DNA from: Conchocele bisecta
Taxonomy: Eukaryota; Mollusca; Bivalvia; Lucinida; Thyasiridae
Assembly (NCBI GenBank): GCA_029237695.1
Contig: JAQRGA010000120.1
Location: 62,001-126,000 of the forward strand
Direction: 5' to 3'
DNA: 64,000 bases
Position 1 is the first letter of the stretch; every line of letters starts with the position of its first letter. Shown one piece after another: positions 11,486 through 23,900 of the stretch. Position numbers and translations under genes: made by a program. The notes beneath the pieces are model-generated. The model did no database searches and had not been told where the DNA came from. It saw only the letters and a program-made list of their open reading frames with translations.

Positions 11486-14138
11486 CTCCCTCATCTGAAC
11501 TGTCGCCTGCTTCCATCGTTTCTTGAAGGATGTTAACCAACTCTGGTGGTATTATTTCCCCGATGGTCCATAAGGTTTCTAATGTTCCTTCCTCCAATGT
11601 CCAGCCATGTACATCTGTTGGTTCTGGTGTAGTAGGCAGTGGTATGTGTGACTGTTTCCAGATAGCCACCTGGTAGTTAACATGTCGTGTATGTTGATGC
11701 AAACAATCCTGACATGGTGGTAGTGAACCCATCTCGACACTATTGGTAGGATCCAGTTTGCCATCACACATTTCTTTCAGCTTGAACAGTCGGCACTGAT
11801 TAATGTCTGAAAATCTGGGATTTCCGTACATAGAACATGTAAGTTCCTCTAGCTTTTCGTACACAGCATCTGGAACATCCCATGTATCACCTACATGCGC
11901 AATTGTCGGGATCAACTGTGGCTTCTTCGCCAATGACTTTATTGCATTAACTTTCCCCTTGCCTTTAAAGGCACTTGTGGTGTCGCAGCCGGTGTACACG
12001 TGCTGAACCATGAGTGCCGTGCGATGTTCCTCCGAATACTGACTGGCGATGTCGCTAATATTCAGCAGTCTCTTCTTATTTCCTGACCCAGTGTCAAATA
12101 AGATTGTTGTATCTTGTAGCTGTGACACGTAATGTAGTAGTACACAGAAGATATCATTGTCTGGACTTCGTACTCTGATGTTTTGGTACCCTTTTTCCTG
12201 GCCGTATATGCAATACAGAATTACTCTGGTGTCTGTTTCCTCATGAGTTGATTCTAACGCACTTATTTCGGTTGTCTCAGTTCTGATACCATCAGCTGAC
12301 TTGAACATGTATGCTTTACCGTCACATACCAGCATCACTTTCCTCCTACTGATCTTACAGGCCATGAAGTCCATGCTCCATACTTTGTAGATTACACGTA
12401 CTAGCTGTTCCTTATTTGTCCGTCAAAACTGCCCGTATAAGTTGAAGTACAAGCCATACGTGGTTCATGTAACACATCCATAGTTGTGCAGTTTTACCTA
12501 ACACGCCATGGCGAACGTTTTACTCTGTACTCAACCAGCTGTCTAATGTAATTTGCTACTTCATCATTGCTGAGAACAGTTTTCATATTAACTTTCATAC
12601 GCTTTCAAAAGCATTTTCCTCATTTCTACTTGAAAGAAACTGATTTCAGAGCAATCTCTCCAGACCATCCAGGACATTTTTATGACAGTACATAGCTCGT
12701 CCATAGTGTTTGCCGGACATTACACCTTGAAGTGATCCCTCACCTATAAAGTCGGCTTCTAGAGTCCCGAACCGTTCATTTTCTTTCATAACATTTTCAT
12801 GTAAGCACATGCCATGTGAAATGTTCCAATCATGGCGATATGTGAGTTGTACCTCTCTGGCCAGTTCCATATGATGGGGTATGCTTTCATACATACACCC
12901 AGATCAAACGTTGTGATTGTGTAGTCCTGTCCAACTTCCTTGGTCGCGTCTTCCGCATAACGTAGACACTCTTGAACTGTTTTGTAGTCCGTTATTGGCT
13001 TATTGATAACTGGATAGTAGTCTATTGTTGTCAGTTTTGTAGGTGTCTCTCCAGTTAGACACAGAGCCGGTCCACGCTGGTACTTCCTGATCAGTTTTAC
13101 TCTTGTGCAACCGAATCAATATCCAGAGCAGATTTCTGTTTGCTATTTCATTATTTATTTCGCCAGTTTCAGGATGAGTCCACTGGATGACTTCATATCC
13201 TGGACTCCTACGTAGCATAATGACACACTCAGGTGGAGTTTCTACCGATTCCAGTTTCAGCGAGCGAGTTTTTGTCTTTGACACTGTTGGTATTTCTGGT
13301 ACGACTCCGCCATGATCGTTTTCACAGTCAATGTCCTGCATCATTATACTATGAGCTGTATGAATGGACCCCTTTCCAGTTAGATCATTAATTAGTTGAT
13401 CGAAGTTGTCAAATTCAGAGTGAAAGATTGATGGCACATTGGGGTTACAAACTATTTGAGTCGTGAGTAGTGTTGATGTGTGTTGTAATGCTTCAGCTAT
13501 AGCTGTTTCGAGTTCAAGGGAGAAGGAATAACTTACGGAATGTCACAGACGATTCAACAACGTTGTGAGTTCTGCACTACGAAACATATGTCTAAGAGTC
13601 ATGCACACCATTATGTGTTTAGGCATTTTCCACTGTCCATTGGTTACTGCTTTGCATATGTCTTGCCCAATGGAACACACAAGTCGGGGGAAACTTTTGT
13701 AGACTGTACACCTAATTTGCCTGACAAAACATAGTTCAAAAACCGTTCAAGCGCAGGGCGTATCACATTTGTTGTCATTGCGTCAAGCTCCTGAACTACT
13801 GGGGGCCATCTCAAATCATCCGCGTTTATGAATGCCTCAGGAATTACACTTCTGAGATATGATGCAACTTCTTCTAACACTTTTTTCGATCCTAGCACAT
13901 ATGCACATTTAACAGCACTTTCTATATCTGTATACAATGAGCTATATACAATGTAAGATTGGTATTTTCCCGTCCTATCGAGCTTACAAAATGCTATTTC
14001 ATGGCTGTATTTTTCATTATTTTCTAGCTTTGCTTTCAGGTTGTCACTTCTATAGTCTGGGTTTGAAAATTCGGTATTTTGTAGAGCAGTAACGTAGTGG
14101 TCACGCAGCACACTGAGTTGTATGCAGATTATGTCCAT
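11466..14138 (-). pseudogene. Academ-like transposase/nuclease protein, N-truncated and frameshifted
   Basis: Four frames (14138-13644, 13437-13000, 12894-12646, 12374-11466) cover one protein of roughly 880 residues. The last frame carries the acid-residue boxes EETDTR, SPDNDI and YTGCDTTSAFKGKGK. I read these as equivalent to the EAE, SEDxD and G(C/S)Dxxxxx-GIG boxes of XPG/FEN-1 nucleases (inference). The earlier frames carry a block with FHSEFDNFDQLINDLTG and GSIHTAH that recurs in this protein family. The usual N-terminal zinc-binding part is absent: the first ATG (14138) lies inside the right inverted repeat and the stop (11466) inside the left one. TE2 at 20.9-25.7 kb holds a longer relative. 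Confidence 0.65.
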
Positions 14139-14317
14139 TAGTACTGTCCAGCAGAAGTAGATTGATTGGAATGTGATAATTAAACACTACTAACATGATA
14201 CCATATGTCGAGTTATAACATTAAATACAGAATTATTGTCTATTAAATAACCAAGTGTATACGTGACAGAGCATGTGTCTTGATTTGTAAACTAAAATCT
14301 TGACAGCATCCATTTAA
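14122..14317 (-). repeat. TE1 right inverted repeat, inner part
   Basis: Inverted match to 11290-11485, beginning ATGCAGATTATGTCCATTAG and continuing through CGAGTTATAACA and CAAGTGTATACGTGACAGAG. It is interrupted at about 14318 by an inserted repeat and resumes at 15512. Confidence 0.75.
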
Positions 14318-15511
14318 CAAGAAACGAGGCAAAGCCACGAAGGCCAGGTTTTTTCCAAGCATACACTTGGATAACATAATTATACCCACTTTTTGTAGAC
14401 TAGATGGCCGTGGCCTGCATGTCGCGCCTTGGGGCGAGGTGTGGACACTAAAAAAATAGATATAGTAGATGGAAAAACTGTAACGAAAAAACTTTTAACC
14501 GGACACACGGACGAACGGACGGACGGACGTATGCCAAAATGCCGACGATATCGCGCTTTCCGCAAGCGGGTGCGACAATGATGATAAACACCCATGTGAA
14601 GTATCAAGGTAATGGGTGAAGCAGTTGCAGACATAGTACACAAAAAAAATTTAACAAAAAAATTCAAAGTAATTTGACCTTGACATTGGGCACAGGGGCC
14701 GCACGATTGGGGGTTAGAATGAAAATATGGATGATGATAAACACCCATGTGAAGTTTCAAGGTAATGGGCGAAGCAGTTGCAGAGATATAGTATAACGAA
14801 AAAGTTTTAACCAAAAAATTTAACCAGACATACGTTAAAAAGTTAACATTGAAAATGGATAAATCAATTATGTAGAAATAATAGGTGAAGGTAAAAAAAT
14901 GGTCACATGTTGGATAGTTGTATGTGGTAGGCACCCCTTGGTTATGAAGCTGTGAAAGTTTGGTGGTCCTAGGTGGTACAGTAACAAAGAAATGGACTTA
15001 AACACAAAAACTTAACATTATAAACGCGAAAACTTAACATTAAAAATGGCTAAGTCGACTACGCGGAAAAAATGGGTCAAGTTAAAAAAAAAGTAACATG
15101 TTGGATAGTGATATGTGGTGGGCACCCCTTGATTATGAAGCTGAAAGTTTGGTGGTCCTAGGTGGTACAGTACAAAGAAATGGACTCAAACACGAAAACT
15201 TAACATTGATTGTGGACGCCGCCCGCCCGCCCGCCGCCCGGCTTTCGCCAATCCAATAGCCTGGATTTTTTTTCAAAATACCTGGCTAAAAATGGTCACA
15301 TGTTGGATAGTTGTATGTGGTAGGCATCCCTTGGTTATGAAGCTGTGAAAGTTTGGTGGTCCTAGGTGGTACAGTACCAAAGAAATGGACTCAAACATGA
15401 AAACTTAACAGTGATTGTGGACGCCGCCCGCCGCCCGCCGCCCGCCGCCCGCCCGCCCGGCTTTCGCCAATCCAATAGCCTGAATTTTTTTTTAAAAAAA
15501 CCTGGCTAAAA
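14318..15511. repeat. Inserted dispersed repeat with internal GGTGGTCCTAGGTGG units
   Basis: Begins AACAAGAAACGAGGCAAAGC...GGCCAGGTTTTTT and ends AAAAACCTGGCTAAAAA, so short terminal inverted CCTGGC/GCCAGG motifs bound it. Inside are an ACGG microsatellite (14513-14530), two copies of GATGATAAACACCCATGTGA (14580, 14733), and three degenerate copies of GTTATGAAGCTG...GGTGGTCCTAGGTGGTACAG. Two of these are followed by GC-rich CCGCCCG runs (15219-15241, 15423-15461). No gene. It interrupts the right inverted repeat of TE1, so it inserted later. Confidence 0.6.
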
Positions 15512-15865
15512 ATGACAGCAATCCACTTAAATTGGTGGCCATTTTGAATATATACATGCCTCTTTTGCATTTTAGTAGTACAGCATTGGAAGCATTCGAG
15601 TCATCCTGCCTTAAAATAACTATTTGGATGTGGAAACCTCATAAAAATCTTGCGTATAACAGAATATATAGCCAATAGCCATATTTTCATTCTTCGATGG
15701 CGGCCATCTTGTTTTATACAAATTAGGCATATTGAGTTCCAGTTTCTGCAGCAGAAGAACTGTTTATTAAATATGCAGGTGTATGCTAGAACATAACAGA
15801 GCATGTGTCTTCAGTTATGAACTAAAGTCTCGAAAACGTCCACAAAAGTTATTTAAAAAACTAAA
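15512..15865 (-). repeat. TE1 right inverted repeat, outer part
   Basis: Inverted match to the left arm of TE1 (about 10912-11270), including TGGTGGCCATTTTGAATATATACATGCC and ATGCAGGTGTATGCTAGAAC in complementary form. Ends at AAAAAACTAA, where dispersed repeat copy C begins. Confidence 0.75.
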
Positions 15866-16670
15866 CAAGAGGGCCATGATGGCCCTAATTCGCTCACCTG
15901 ACTCCATGAACACCAGAGGAGAATGTGACATCGAGTTCATGTGTTTTAAAAAAAATTGTGCTATTTTTAGACGGCGGTCATCTTGGATTAAGCGATGACT
16001 CTCATTTTACCAAATCTGAAAATTCTTCACCCAAGGATCTTAACTTCCTATGAAGTTTGGCCAGCATCGGCCATGTGGTTCCTGAGAAAAAGACGTTCAA
16101 AATCTCGAATAAATGGACCTTTTGGAGGCCATCATGGATGACATAATCATCCGATTCCGAAATATTGCACCATGCAGAGCCATCGCCTCATCGATACCTT
16201 CAATTTGATATATGACATGACCATATTTGGTCAAAAATAAAATTTAACCCCACGGGCCAGGCCCATTTTTGACCCCCATTTTAACACGTTTGAAAGAGCA
16301 TTCTACGTCGATCATTCGTACCAAGTTTCGTCGAAATCTGGTTCGCGGTTCATGAGAAAAATATTTTTTAAGAATTTGTGCTATTTTTAGACGGCGGCCA
16401 TCTTGGATTAGCGACGACCTCCGTTTTAACAAATCTGAAAAGGCTTCACCCATGGACCATAACTGTGATGTTTGGCCACCATGGGCCAAGTGGTTCGTGT
16501 GAAGAAGAATTTTGAAATCTCTAATAGAAGAACAACCTTTTGACCTTTCGGTGGCTATCTTGGATGACATGACCATCCAATTTCAACAAAAAATGTACCA
16601 GAGTGATCGCCTCTTTGATACCTTCGATTTGATATAGACATGAACATATTCGGTCAAAAATAAAATTTGG
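15866..16670 (+). repeat. Dispersed MITE-like repeat, copy C (3' truncated)
   Basis: Starts with ACAAGAGGGCCATGATGGCC followed by CTAATTCGCTCACCTGA, the same 5' end as copy B, and continues with the GGTGACCTCC/GGCCATCTTGGATT body. It is cut at about 16670 by a tandem-core element. It abuts the truncated outer end of TE1's right inverted repeat. Confidence 0.65.
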
Positions 16671-17202
16671 GGGCGGGACGAATGTGGATTTGTCACAGGG
16701 CGGTAGAGGACCATTGGAGCAATGCGTTTGTGAAATGTGAAGCAGATCCGAGCAAGGAAACAGAAATTATAAGCCATTTACCCGAGCGTTAAGGTTTTGA
16801 ACGCACCAAGTCTGTGACCTTGGCCCTGGGCTTAGCGCAGGCGGGACGAATGTGGATTTGTCACAGGGTGGTAGAGGACCATTGGAGCAATGTGTGTGTG
16901 AAATGTGAAGCAGATCAGAGCAAGAAAACAGAAATGATAAGCCATTTACCGGAGCGTTAAGGTTTTGAACGCACCAAGTCTGTGACCTTGACCCTGGGCT
17001 TAGTGCGGGCGGGACAAATGTGGATTTGTCACAGGGAGGTAGAGGACCATTGGAGCAATGCGTGTGTGAAATGTGAAGCAGATCCGAGCAAGGAAACAGA
17101 AATTATAAGCCATTTACCCGAGCGTTAAGGTTTCGGGACGTACGTACGTACGGACGCCGGTAACACTATATGCCCCCCTCACCATTCGGTGGCGGGGGCA
17201 TA
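16671..17202 (+). repeat. Tandem-core element, 168-bp unit x2.7, with GGGGGCATA hairpin
   Basis: Three units start at about 16673, 16841 and 17009 (GCGGGACGAATGTGGATTTG), an exact 168-bp period. Each has a TGACCTTGrCCCTGGG block. The array ends in ACGTACGTACGGACG and a terminal stem TATGCCCCCC...GGCGGGGGCATA around the loop CACCATTCGGTG. A second copy of the same family lies at 27297-27729. Confidence 0.75.
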
Positions 17203-18245
17203 ATAAACTAGAAAATGTGTTCATAGAACACGGATGCCCCACATATCGCTTTGATAATAAATGAGGCCAAATTCCAAGTCAAATTTTTTTTTTACCCGAG
17301 CATTAAAGTTTTTGAAGCACCAAGTATGTGACCTTGACCCTGGGCTTGGCGGGGCAAGACGAACGTGGATTTGGCACAGGGCAGTAGAGGATCATTAGAG
17401 CAATGTGTATATGAAGTATGAAGATGATCCGTGAAAAGGAACAGAAATAATAAGATATTTACCCGAGCGTTAAAGTTTTTGAAGCACCAAGTATGTGACC
17501 TTGACCCTGGGCTTGGCGGGGGCAGGACAAACGTGGATTTGGCACAAGGCAGTAGAGGACCATTAGAGCAATGCGCAAATGAAGTATGAAGCTGATCCGT
17601 GAAAGAAAACAGAAATTATAAGATATTTACCTGAGCGTTAAAGTTTTTGAAGCACTAAGTATGTGACCTTGACCCTGGGTGTGGCGTGGACGAATGTGGA
17701 TTGGCACAGGACAGTAGAGACCATTAGAGCAATGCGTATATGAAGTATGAAGCTGATCCGTGGAAGGAAACAGAAATTATAAGATATTTACCCGAGCGTT
17801 AAAGTTTTTGAAGCACCAAGTATGTGAACTTGACCCTGGGCTTGGCGGGGGCAGGATGAATGTGGATTTGGCACAGGACAGTAGAGGACCACTAGAGCAA
17901 TGCGTATATGAAGTATGAAGCCGATCCGTGGAAGGAAACAGAAATTATAAGATATTTACCCGAGCGTTAAAGTTTTTGAAGCACCAAGTATGTGACCTTG
18001 ACCCTGGGCTTGGCAGAGGCAGGACGAACGTGGATTTGGTACAGGGCGGTAGAGGACCATTAGAGAGCAATGTGTATATGAAATATGAAGCAGATCGGTC
18101 AAAGGATGAAGAAATTGTGAGACATTTACCCGAGCGTTAAAGTTTCGTGACGGACGGACGGACGGGACGGACGAGACGGACGACGAGACGGACGGACAAT
18201 GGTAACACTAAATGCCCCCTCCACTATCGTAGTGGGGCATAAAAA
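17203..18245 (+). repeat. Tandem-core element, ~167-bp unit x5, with ATGCCCC/GGGGCAT ends
   Basis: Related to but distinct from the preceding element. Units begin near 17294, 17461, 17630, 17790 and 17957 (ACCCGAGCGTTAAAGTTTTT) with a TGACCTTGACCCTGGGCTTGG block. The 5' end carries GGATGCCCCACATATCG, and the 3' end a long ACGG/ACGAG microsatellite (18147-18196) and a stem ATGCCCC...GGGGCAT. Some TGACCTTGACC sites are mutated (for example TGAACTTGACC near 17827). No gene. Confidence 0.75.
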
Positions 18246-18929
18246 CGCTGCCGCTAAAATGTGTTAAACGTTGCACAAACATGTTGAATGAATTCAATTA
18301 AACCATAATTAACCAATTAATCAATGTGTCATCGGACCACTTTAACTAACATAAAGATGAAATAAACGGCGTGATCAACTTGGGCTAAATTTGTTTGTGG
18401 CCGACGAGTCTACGTCCGACATGGTTTGAGGACGAAATGCAGGTCTTGCATTTTGTGATTGAATACCGTAATAACATCGTCAGAAAAGACAACGACCGTT
18501 GACATTTAGATGTAACGCTTATTCATTGATGTGTATTGGGTATGATTTGCGATATATTTAGTAACAACGCATGCGCATTTCCTTAAAAGAAAGTACGCGA
18601 TTTATGAAAACCCGGAAGTAAAGTAAAGTCGATATTTTGTAAGCGATTCTGTAAGGAATTTATCGAGAATGGTCTCTAAATTTTGTGAATTTTTATCTGG
18701 AAGTTCGGATATGTCGATATATATTTTGCTCAGTCCGGTCAACTTCGAGATAACGAGAATTACCTGTATATGGCTGATGATTTACCATAGACATGTAGAA
18801 GACATGGTGGGCTATAGAATGGAGATACACGGCCGATATACATAGAAGAAATTGTGGGCTGTAGAATGGATTTATTAGTCTGTTGATTTACTATAGACAT
18901 GTAAAAGAGATGTTGGGCTATATAGTGTA
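18246..18929. other. Gene-free stretch with short degenerate repeats
   Basis: No gene seen. Three degenerate copies of TTTACCATAGACATGTAGAA...GTGGGCTATAG lie at about 18778-18925. A further copy of the same motif lies just right of TE2 at 26549-26583 in the same orientation, so TE2 probably inserted into this small repeat cluster. Confidence 0.45.
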
Positions 18930-19085
18930 GGAGCCCAGGGGGTTTCTGTGTGCAAAATAGAGACAGAGCATTTGACTTCGGATTATTCATCTACAATATC
19001 TCCCTGGCAAGAATCGCGAGGGTGGACATGCCAAAAGTGGTAGACGAATGCTGTGGCCGCCATTTTCCAAGATGACCGCCATATT
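18930..19085 (+). repeat. TE2 left terminal inverted repeat
   Basis: Inverted match to 26357-26512 with only a few differences over ~155 bp. Contains GACATGCCAAAAGTGGTAGA and ends within GCCGCCATTTTCCAAGATGACCGCC. Confidence 0.85.
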
Positions 19086-19782
19086 TTGGATCCAATTTAT
19101 CTAACAGTATATAATGATGTTTTTGATGTGTTCCGACGCCATTTACCATGTCAAAACTATTAATACTAAACCCAGCAATGAAGGTCCATACATTATATTG
19201 TGTTTACGAAAGTCCAACGTGGAGAAAAAACAAAATGGCCGCCAAAATGGCAGCAAATTCATACAAAATACCCACTTTTTAGACATGTGATGAAGTAATA
19301 CATTGTTATTTAAATACATCTCATTAAAAAATCATTTGAGATATAATCATGAAATTCTACTGGGTGGAAGCATAAGTATAATAAACCGTACTACATATTG
19401 CATATACATTGCCATGGCAACCATGGTAACCATTAATCGAATCAAATCAGAGCTAAAATAAAATTCAATATATAATATTAGTACGTAGTCACAAATCGGT
19501 ATAGTCGGGAGTATTCTCCCTCGCGTGTTAGTTTCATACGGATTTTCACGGACAGAGAACAGAGAAACAAAAAGTCAGCGGCTGGAGATTCACAACAACA
19601 ACAATAGCAGTAACAACAACAACAGCAAAAATGTATTCTGCTAGACTATTTCACTTGTATTGGTAAGTTAAATGGTAATTAGGTTGTAATAGTAATTACA
19701 TTTTTTACAAGGGTGACTATTCACACATTCCTCTCATAGCAATATAGATCGAATTTGCGATAATGCTGGAATACAGAGCAAA
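19086..19782. other. TE2 5' non-coding region, possible leader exon
   Basis: No long frame. A GTAAGT at 19663-19668 follows CACTTGTATTG, and a polypyrimidine-CAG acceptor lies at 20935-20937, just before the open coding region. They could bound a ~1.27-kb intron holding the minisatellite. Joining them from the upstream ATG (19631) would create an immediate stop, so if real the first exon is probably non-coding. Confidence 0.35.
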
Positions 19783-20490
19783 ATTAAGTATGCGACAAAA
19801 CACACCCCACCCACCCGTCCCCAATGGGTCATACCACACCCCTGTCCCATCTTCGAAGTTTGTGGAAAAAATGTAAAAAACACAAATATGCCCACCCCCT
19901 CTCGCCAATTTTTTTTCTAGCATGTTAACTTAGCAATATATGGACCCCGCACCACCCAACCACCCGCCCTTTATCCATGGGCCATACCACACACCTGTTC
20001 CATCTTCGAAGTTTGTGGAAAAAATCTAAAAAACACAAATATGCCCACCCCCTCTCGCCAATTTTTTTTCTAGCATGTTTAACTTAGCAATATATGGACA
20101 AAGCACCACCCACCCACCCGCCCTTCGTCCATGGGCCATACCACACACCTGTTCCACCTTCAAAGTTTGTGGAAAAAATCTAAAAAGCACAAATATGCCC
20201 ACCCCCTCTCGCCATTTTTTTTCTAGCATGTTAACTTAGCAATATATGGACCCCGCACCACCCACCCACCCGCCCTTCGTCCATGGGCCATACCACACAC
20301 CTGTTCCACCTTCGAAGTTTGTTTAAAAAATCTAAAACACACAAATATGCCCACCCCCTCTCGCCATTTTTTTTTTCTAGCATGTTAACTTGGCAATATA
20401 TGGACCCCGCACCACCCATACACCCACCCACCCACCCTTCCACCATGGACCATACCACACACCTGTCCCATTTTCGAAGTTTTCAGTATT
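19783..20490. repeat. Minisatellite inside TE2, ~153-bp unit x4-5
   Basis: Units contain CATACCACACACCTGTTCCA, CAAATATGCCCACCCCCTCTCGCC and TAGCATGTTAACTTAGCAATATATGG. The last motif recurs at about 19919, 20073, 20226 and 20380. The unit is C-rich on this strand (CCACCCACCCACCCGCCC). Confidence 0.75.
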
Positions 20491-20937
20491 CTAGTATCTC
20501 GCATTTGTATTATGTGTGAATATGTCACATCAAAAGATTATATAATCCCAATGTGTTAAACAAAATGTTTCCAAAATTCTAACGTTTGTGTCAGTCTACA
20601 ATACTAGCTTGCAGTTATATTGAAGTAACAGAAATGCCTATAAAGTAATGAAACTATTCCAGAACCAAGATATATGATTAAAATAATTTTGTTATGAAAT
20701 AAATCGCACTTCCGTGATAATTTAATAGTGACCTTGACCTGAACAAATGTGACCTTGATCTCGAATCACTTCGAAATCTTTACCAAGACAATCAGTGACC
20801 CAGCAAATGTTGGAATTGGCATAATTTATTTTAATATAGCATCACACATAGCGGATATATGACAAACAGTGGCAACGATGGCGGCCATTTTGAATTTGGT
20901 CTGAAACTCACCGAAACCTTTTGTTATTCTATTGCAG

Positions 20938-23900
20938 ATGCAATCGATCGTGCTATGCTGTGGTGATGGAAGGGATACAGTTGGCGTCTGTGAGGAAGGA
21001 ACAGGATGTGCTCATGGACATAAACGAATGTGTTATTTGCCAACAACATACCGACATCAGAACAACCAGCTCAGAAGCAGGCCGCAAACGTGTCCAAGAA
21101 GCAGCTAACATTCGACGAGATCATGTTATTTCAAAACGATTAAAGTTGGCCGGTGATGAAACATTTGTATATCACGTGACAAATAATTGCTATAAAAGCT
21201 ACACACACGGGAAAATACTTAATAAGTTATCCACGGACGATCGGCAACCTGACGTGGAGCCGGAAGCGTGTTCATCTAGAGAGACATCATCGCCTCTTCC
21301 GAGACATGTTGGTCAGCGAGACCACCTCGTGCAGAAGAATCTGGAACTCCTGTTCATAAACTTAAGTGTGTCATTTGTAATCAGAGGTCTTATAAGAAAT
21401 CTTTCGAGAAATTTAGAATCAGTGAAAGCAATCGCGCACATAAGTTTCTGAAAGCTAACTACTCATTTGCAAGATGCAGTGTATACGCGTACGTGCGATA
21501 TTCAAGATGTATATGGTGTATTTGGGGCGGATCTATACTGTCATAACGCGTGCATTCTGAAATATTTCAGAACATATGAGGAAAGTCAATCACAAGTTAG
21601 GGAACCAAGTGAAAAACAGGCTATTTGGGCCAAAATAGTTTCAGAAGTAGAAGTAGGTTTTCAAACCGGGTAAAGGCTACGAACTTAGTGCAATCCGCGA
21701 TCGGTTCAATGATCTATCGGCATCTATTACCATGGGCAACAGAGAAGTCAAAATCCTCCTTATCAGCCATTTTCAAGATCAAATCACATTCACAAAGCCA
21801 GCATCCGCCAACAAAGCAGTCATGGTGTTCAGTCGGGAATGCAAGTATGAATCGTTGGCAGAAAGTATCCGATCAGTTGACCCAGTGCAGATGTGTGCGG
21901 AACAGGTGAAAGAGTCATTAACAAATTACGACTTTGGTCTGCAAGATAGGTTCTGTGATGAACAAGATTTGAATCGAGCATGGACAAACATGGTGATACC
22001 CGAGCCAATTCTGAACTTCTTATGTGTACTATACAATCTCACACCAGAGAGATATCTTGAATTAAAGGCAAACGAGTGCAGCAATTCCGAGACGGATGAC
22101 CAAACTAACGAACGAGATGTTAGTATGTGCAGAAAGATGGAATCGTTATTTCAAGTCATGTATTACATTTTGCACAACGGACACAAAAGAACACCTCTTC
22201 ACATCATGAATACACAAGCCATACATGAAGCATGCAAAGGCAAACTTTTAATCACAAGCTTCAATCACTTTGGACTGGCTATGAGTTACGATGAAATGAG
22301 AAGATATCACAGTGACATTGCCACGTTTGTTGTTGATAGCAACAAGGACAGGGTATCTATTCCTAGCCACTACGATCCGGAATGTTTACATCAGGTGCTA
22401 TTGACAATTTTGGACCACGAAAGTGACAGTTTGTTTGAGTCAGGCTGTCACGATACCGTCACCGTCTTGTATCAAGATACGCCTTCAGCAAAAACGTGCA
22501 AGCCTAACATATCTGACACGGATGTGACCCACAGAAACCGCACATTCTCTACCCAACTAGCTTGCCAGAACGTGAAAGAGTTTTCCAAGCCATCAAAGAG
22601 ACCGCAGTTACCACAAGACTATACTGTTGAAGAGGAACTGTATTCCACAGACAATCATTGAGTGAAAAGACTGATGCTGCTTGGTCATTGGCCAGATTAG
22701 ACTTGACTAAAGTAGTAGAAGGTACAGTTTCGGCACTTCCGACGTCGCAACCCATGCCATCATGGACTGCAAGTAACTCCATTTGGACTGAGGAAGAACT
22801 TCCTGTGAAATCTGTGGGATTTATTCCAGTACTTCCATCACCTATCACGCAATATGACAGTGTTTACACAGCAATGAAAAACATGCAAGATGTACTGGCT
22901 CAGCTTGTGCAGTCTCAAATACCACGGTACATTGCGATGAAAAAGTGTACTGCATTGTGAAAGAAATCCAGTTCATTCGACCAAATGAATTCCGCAACGT
23001 AATACCAATGCTTGGATCATTCCATATGGTCAAGGTGCTATTGAAATGTGCTGGAAAATACCTTAAAGGCAGTGGCGCTAATCACAAATATTGGGCTTGA
23101 ATCCGGTGTGTTCGGTCCCACCGTCATTGAAAACTCAGTCCTCAGTGGAACCCACTACGCACGGTCATTGATCGGTATGCAGTTACTCGCAGAATCGATG
23201 CAGAGGCTACGGTACGTCGAATTCTTCCGAGAGAAAGGCATTCACAACTACAATTCACAACTGGCAGCCCTCGACGCGCTCAAAGAGGATGTAGCGAACA
23301 AGGATACCGTCAAAAGTAAGGATGATCTGAACTCGTTTGTGGAAGGATCTACTGAGATAATGGACGATCTGCAAACATTCATTGAAAGCCGAAGTGAAGA
23401 AAATGACAATTTCAAATATTGGACGGGATTCATTGACATTGTTTCACTGATCCATGACGTGCTACGTGCCGACAGGGAAGGAAACTGGGAACTGCACCTG
23501 GATGCTGTACAGCGTGCTCTGACAGTATTTGCCGCATTCGACTGCATCAAACTACCTACGTTGGTGCTCACTGTATCTGGAAGATATGAGGAAGCTGCCT
23601 GAAACCGCACCTGCTGTCCATATGAATTACATGGAAGGAGGATTTGCCCATAAGCAAACTCCCGGACATTTCAAGGCTGTTGGTGGTGATCAGCTACTTG
23701 AACAGACAATCAACCGGTCTCAGAAGAGCTCCTCTGGCATTATTGGCCAAACACGACAGAAAGCGTTTGTAGCACAGTGGGAGATCATATACCACGAAAT
23801 GCTAGCTGTTACCAATCTTCATCGTCAAATCAGTGGAGTGAAAGCAAATGTGCACGAGTCCATTATGCATCATGAGTTCAGCGATGCCGTCACAACACGT

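Larger units (their letters stand above)
10658..15865 (-). mobile_element. Academ-like TIR transposon TE1 (nested insertions, broken)
   Basis: A minus-strand gene (11466-14138) lies between long inverted repeats. The left arm is 10658-11485 and consists of two ~380-bp direct copies. The right arm is 14122-14317 plus 15512-15865, split by a ~1.2-kb insertion. Arms share stretches such as CATATGGTATCATGTTAG and CAAGACACATGCTCTG in opposite orientation. The right arm ends where dispersed repeat copy C starts, so its outer end is lost. The encoded protein has the XPG/FEN-like motif set seen in Academ transposons. No target duplication could be defined. Family name is inferred. Confidence 0.6.

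Noticed and set aside
14380..14934. 184-codon minus-strand frame
   Set aside because: It runs through a dispersed repeat with ACGG microsatellite and duplicated blocks; composition and repeats argue against a gene.
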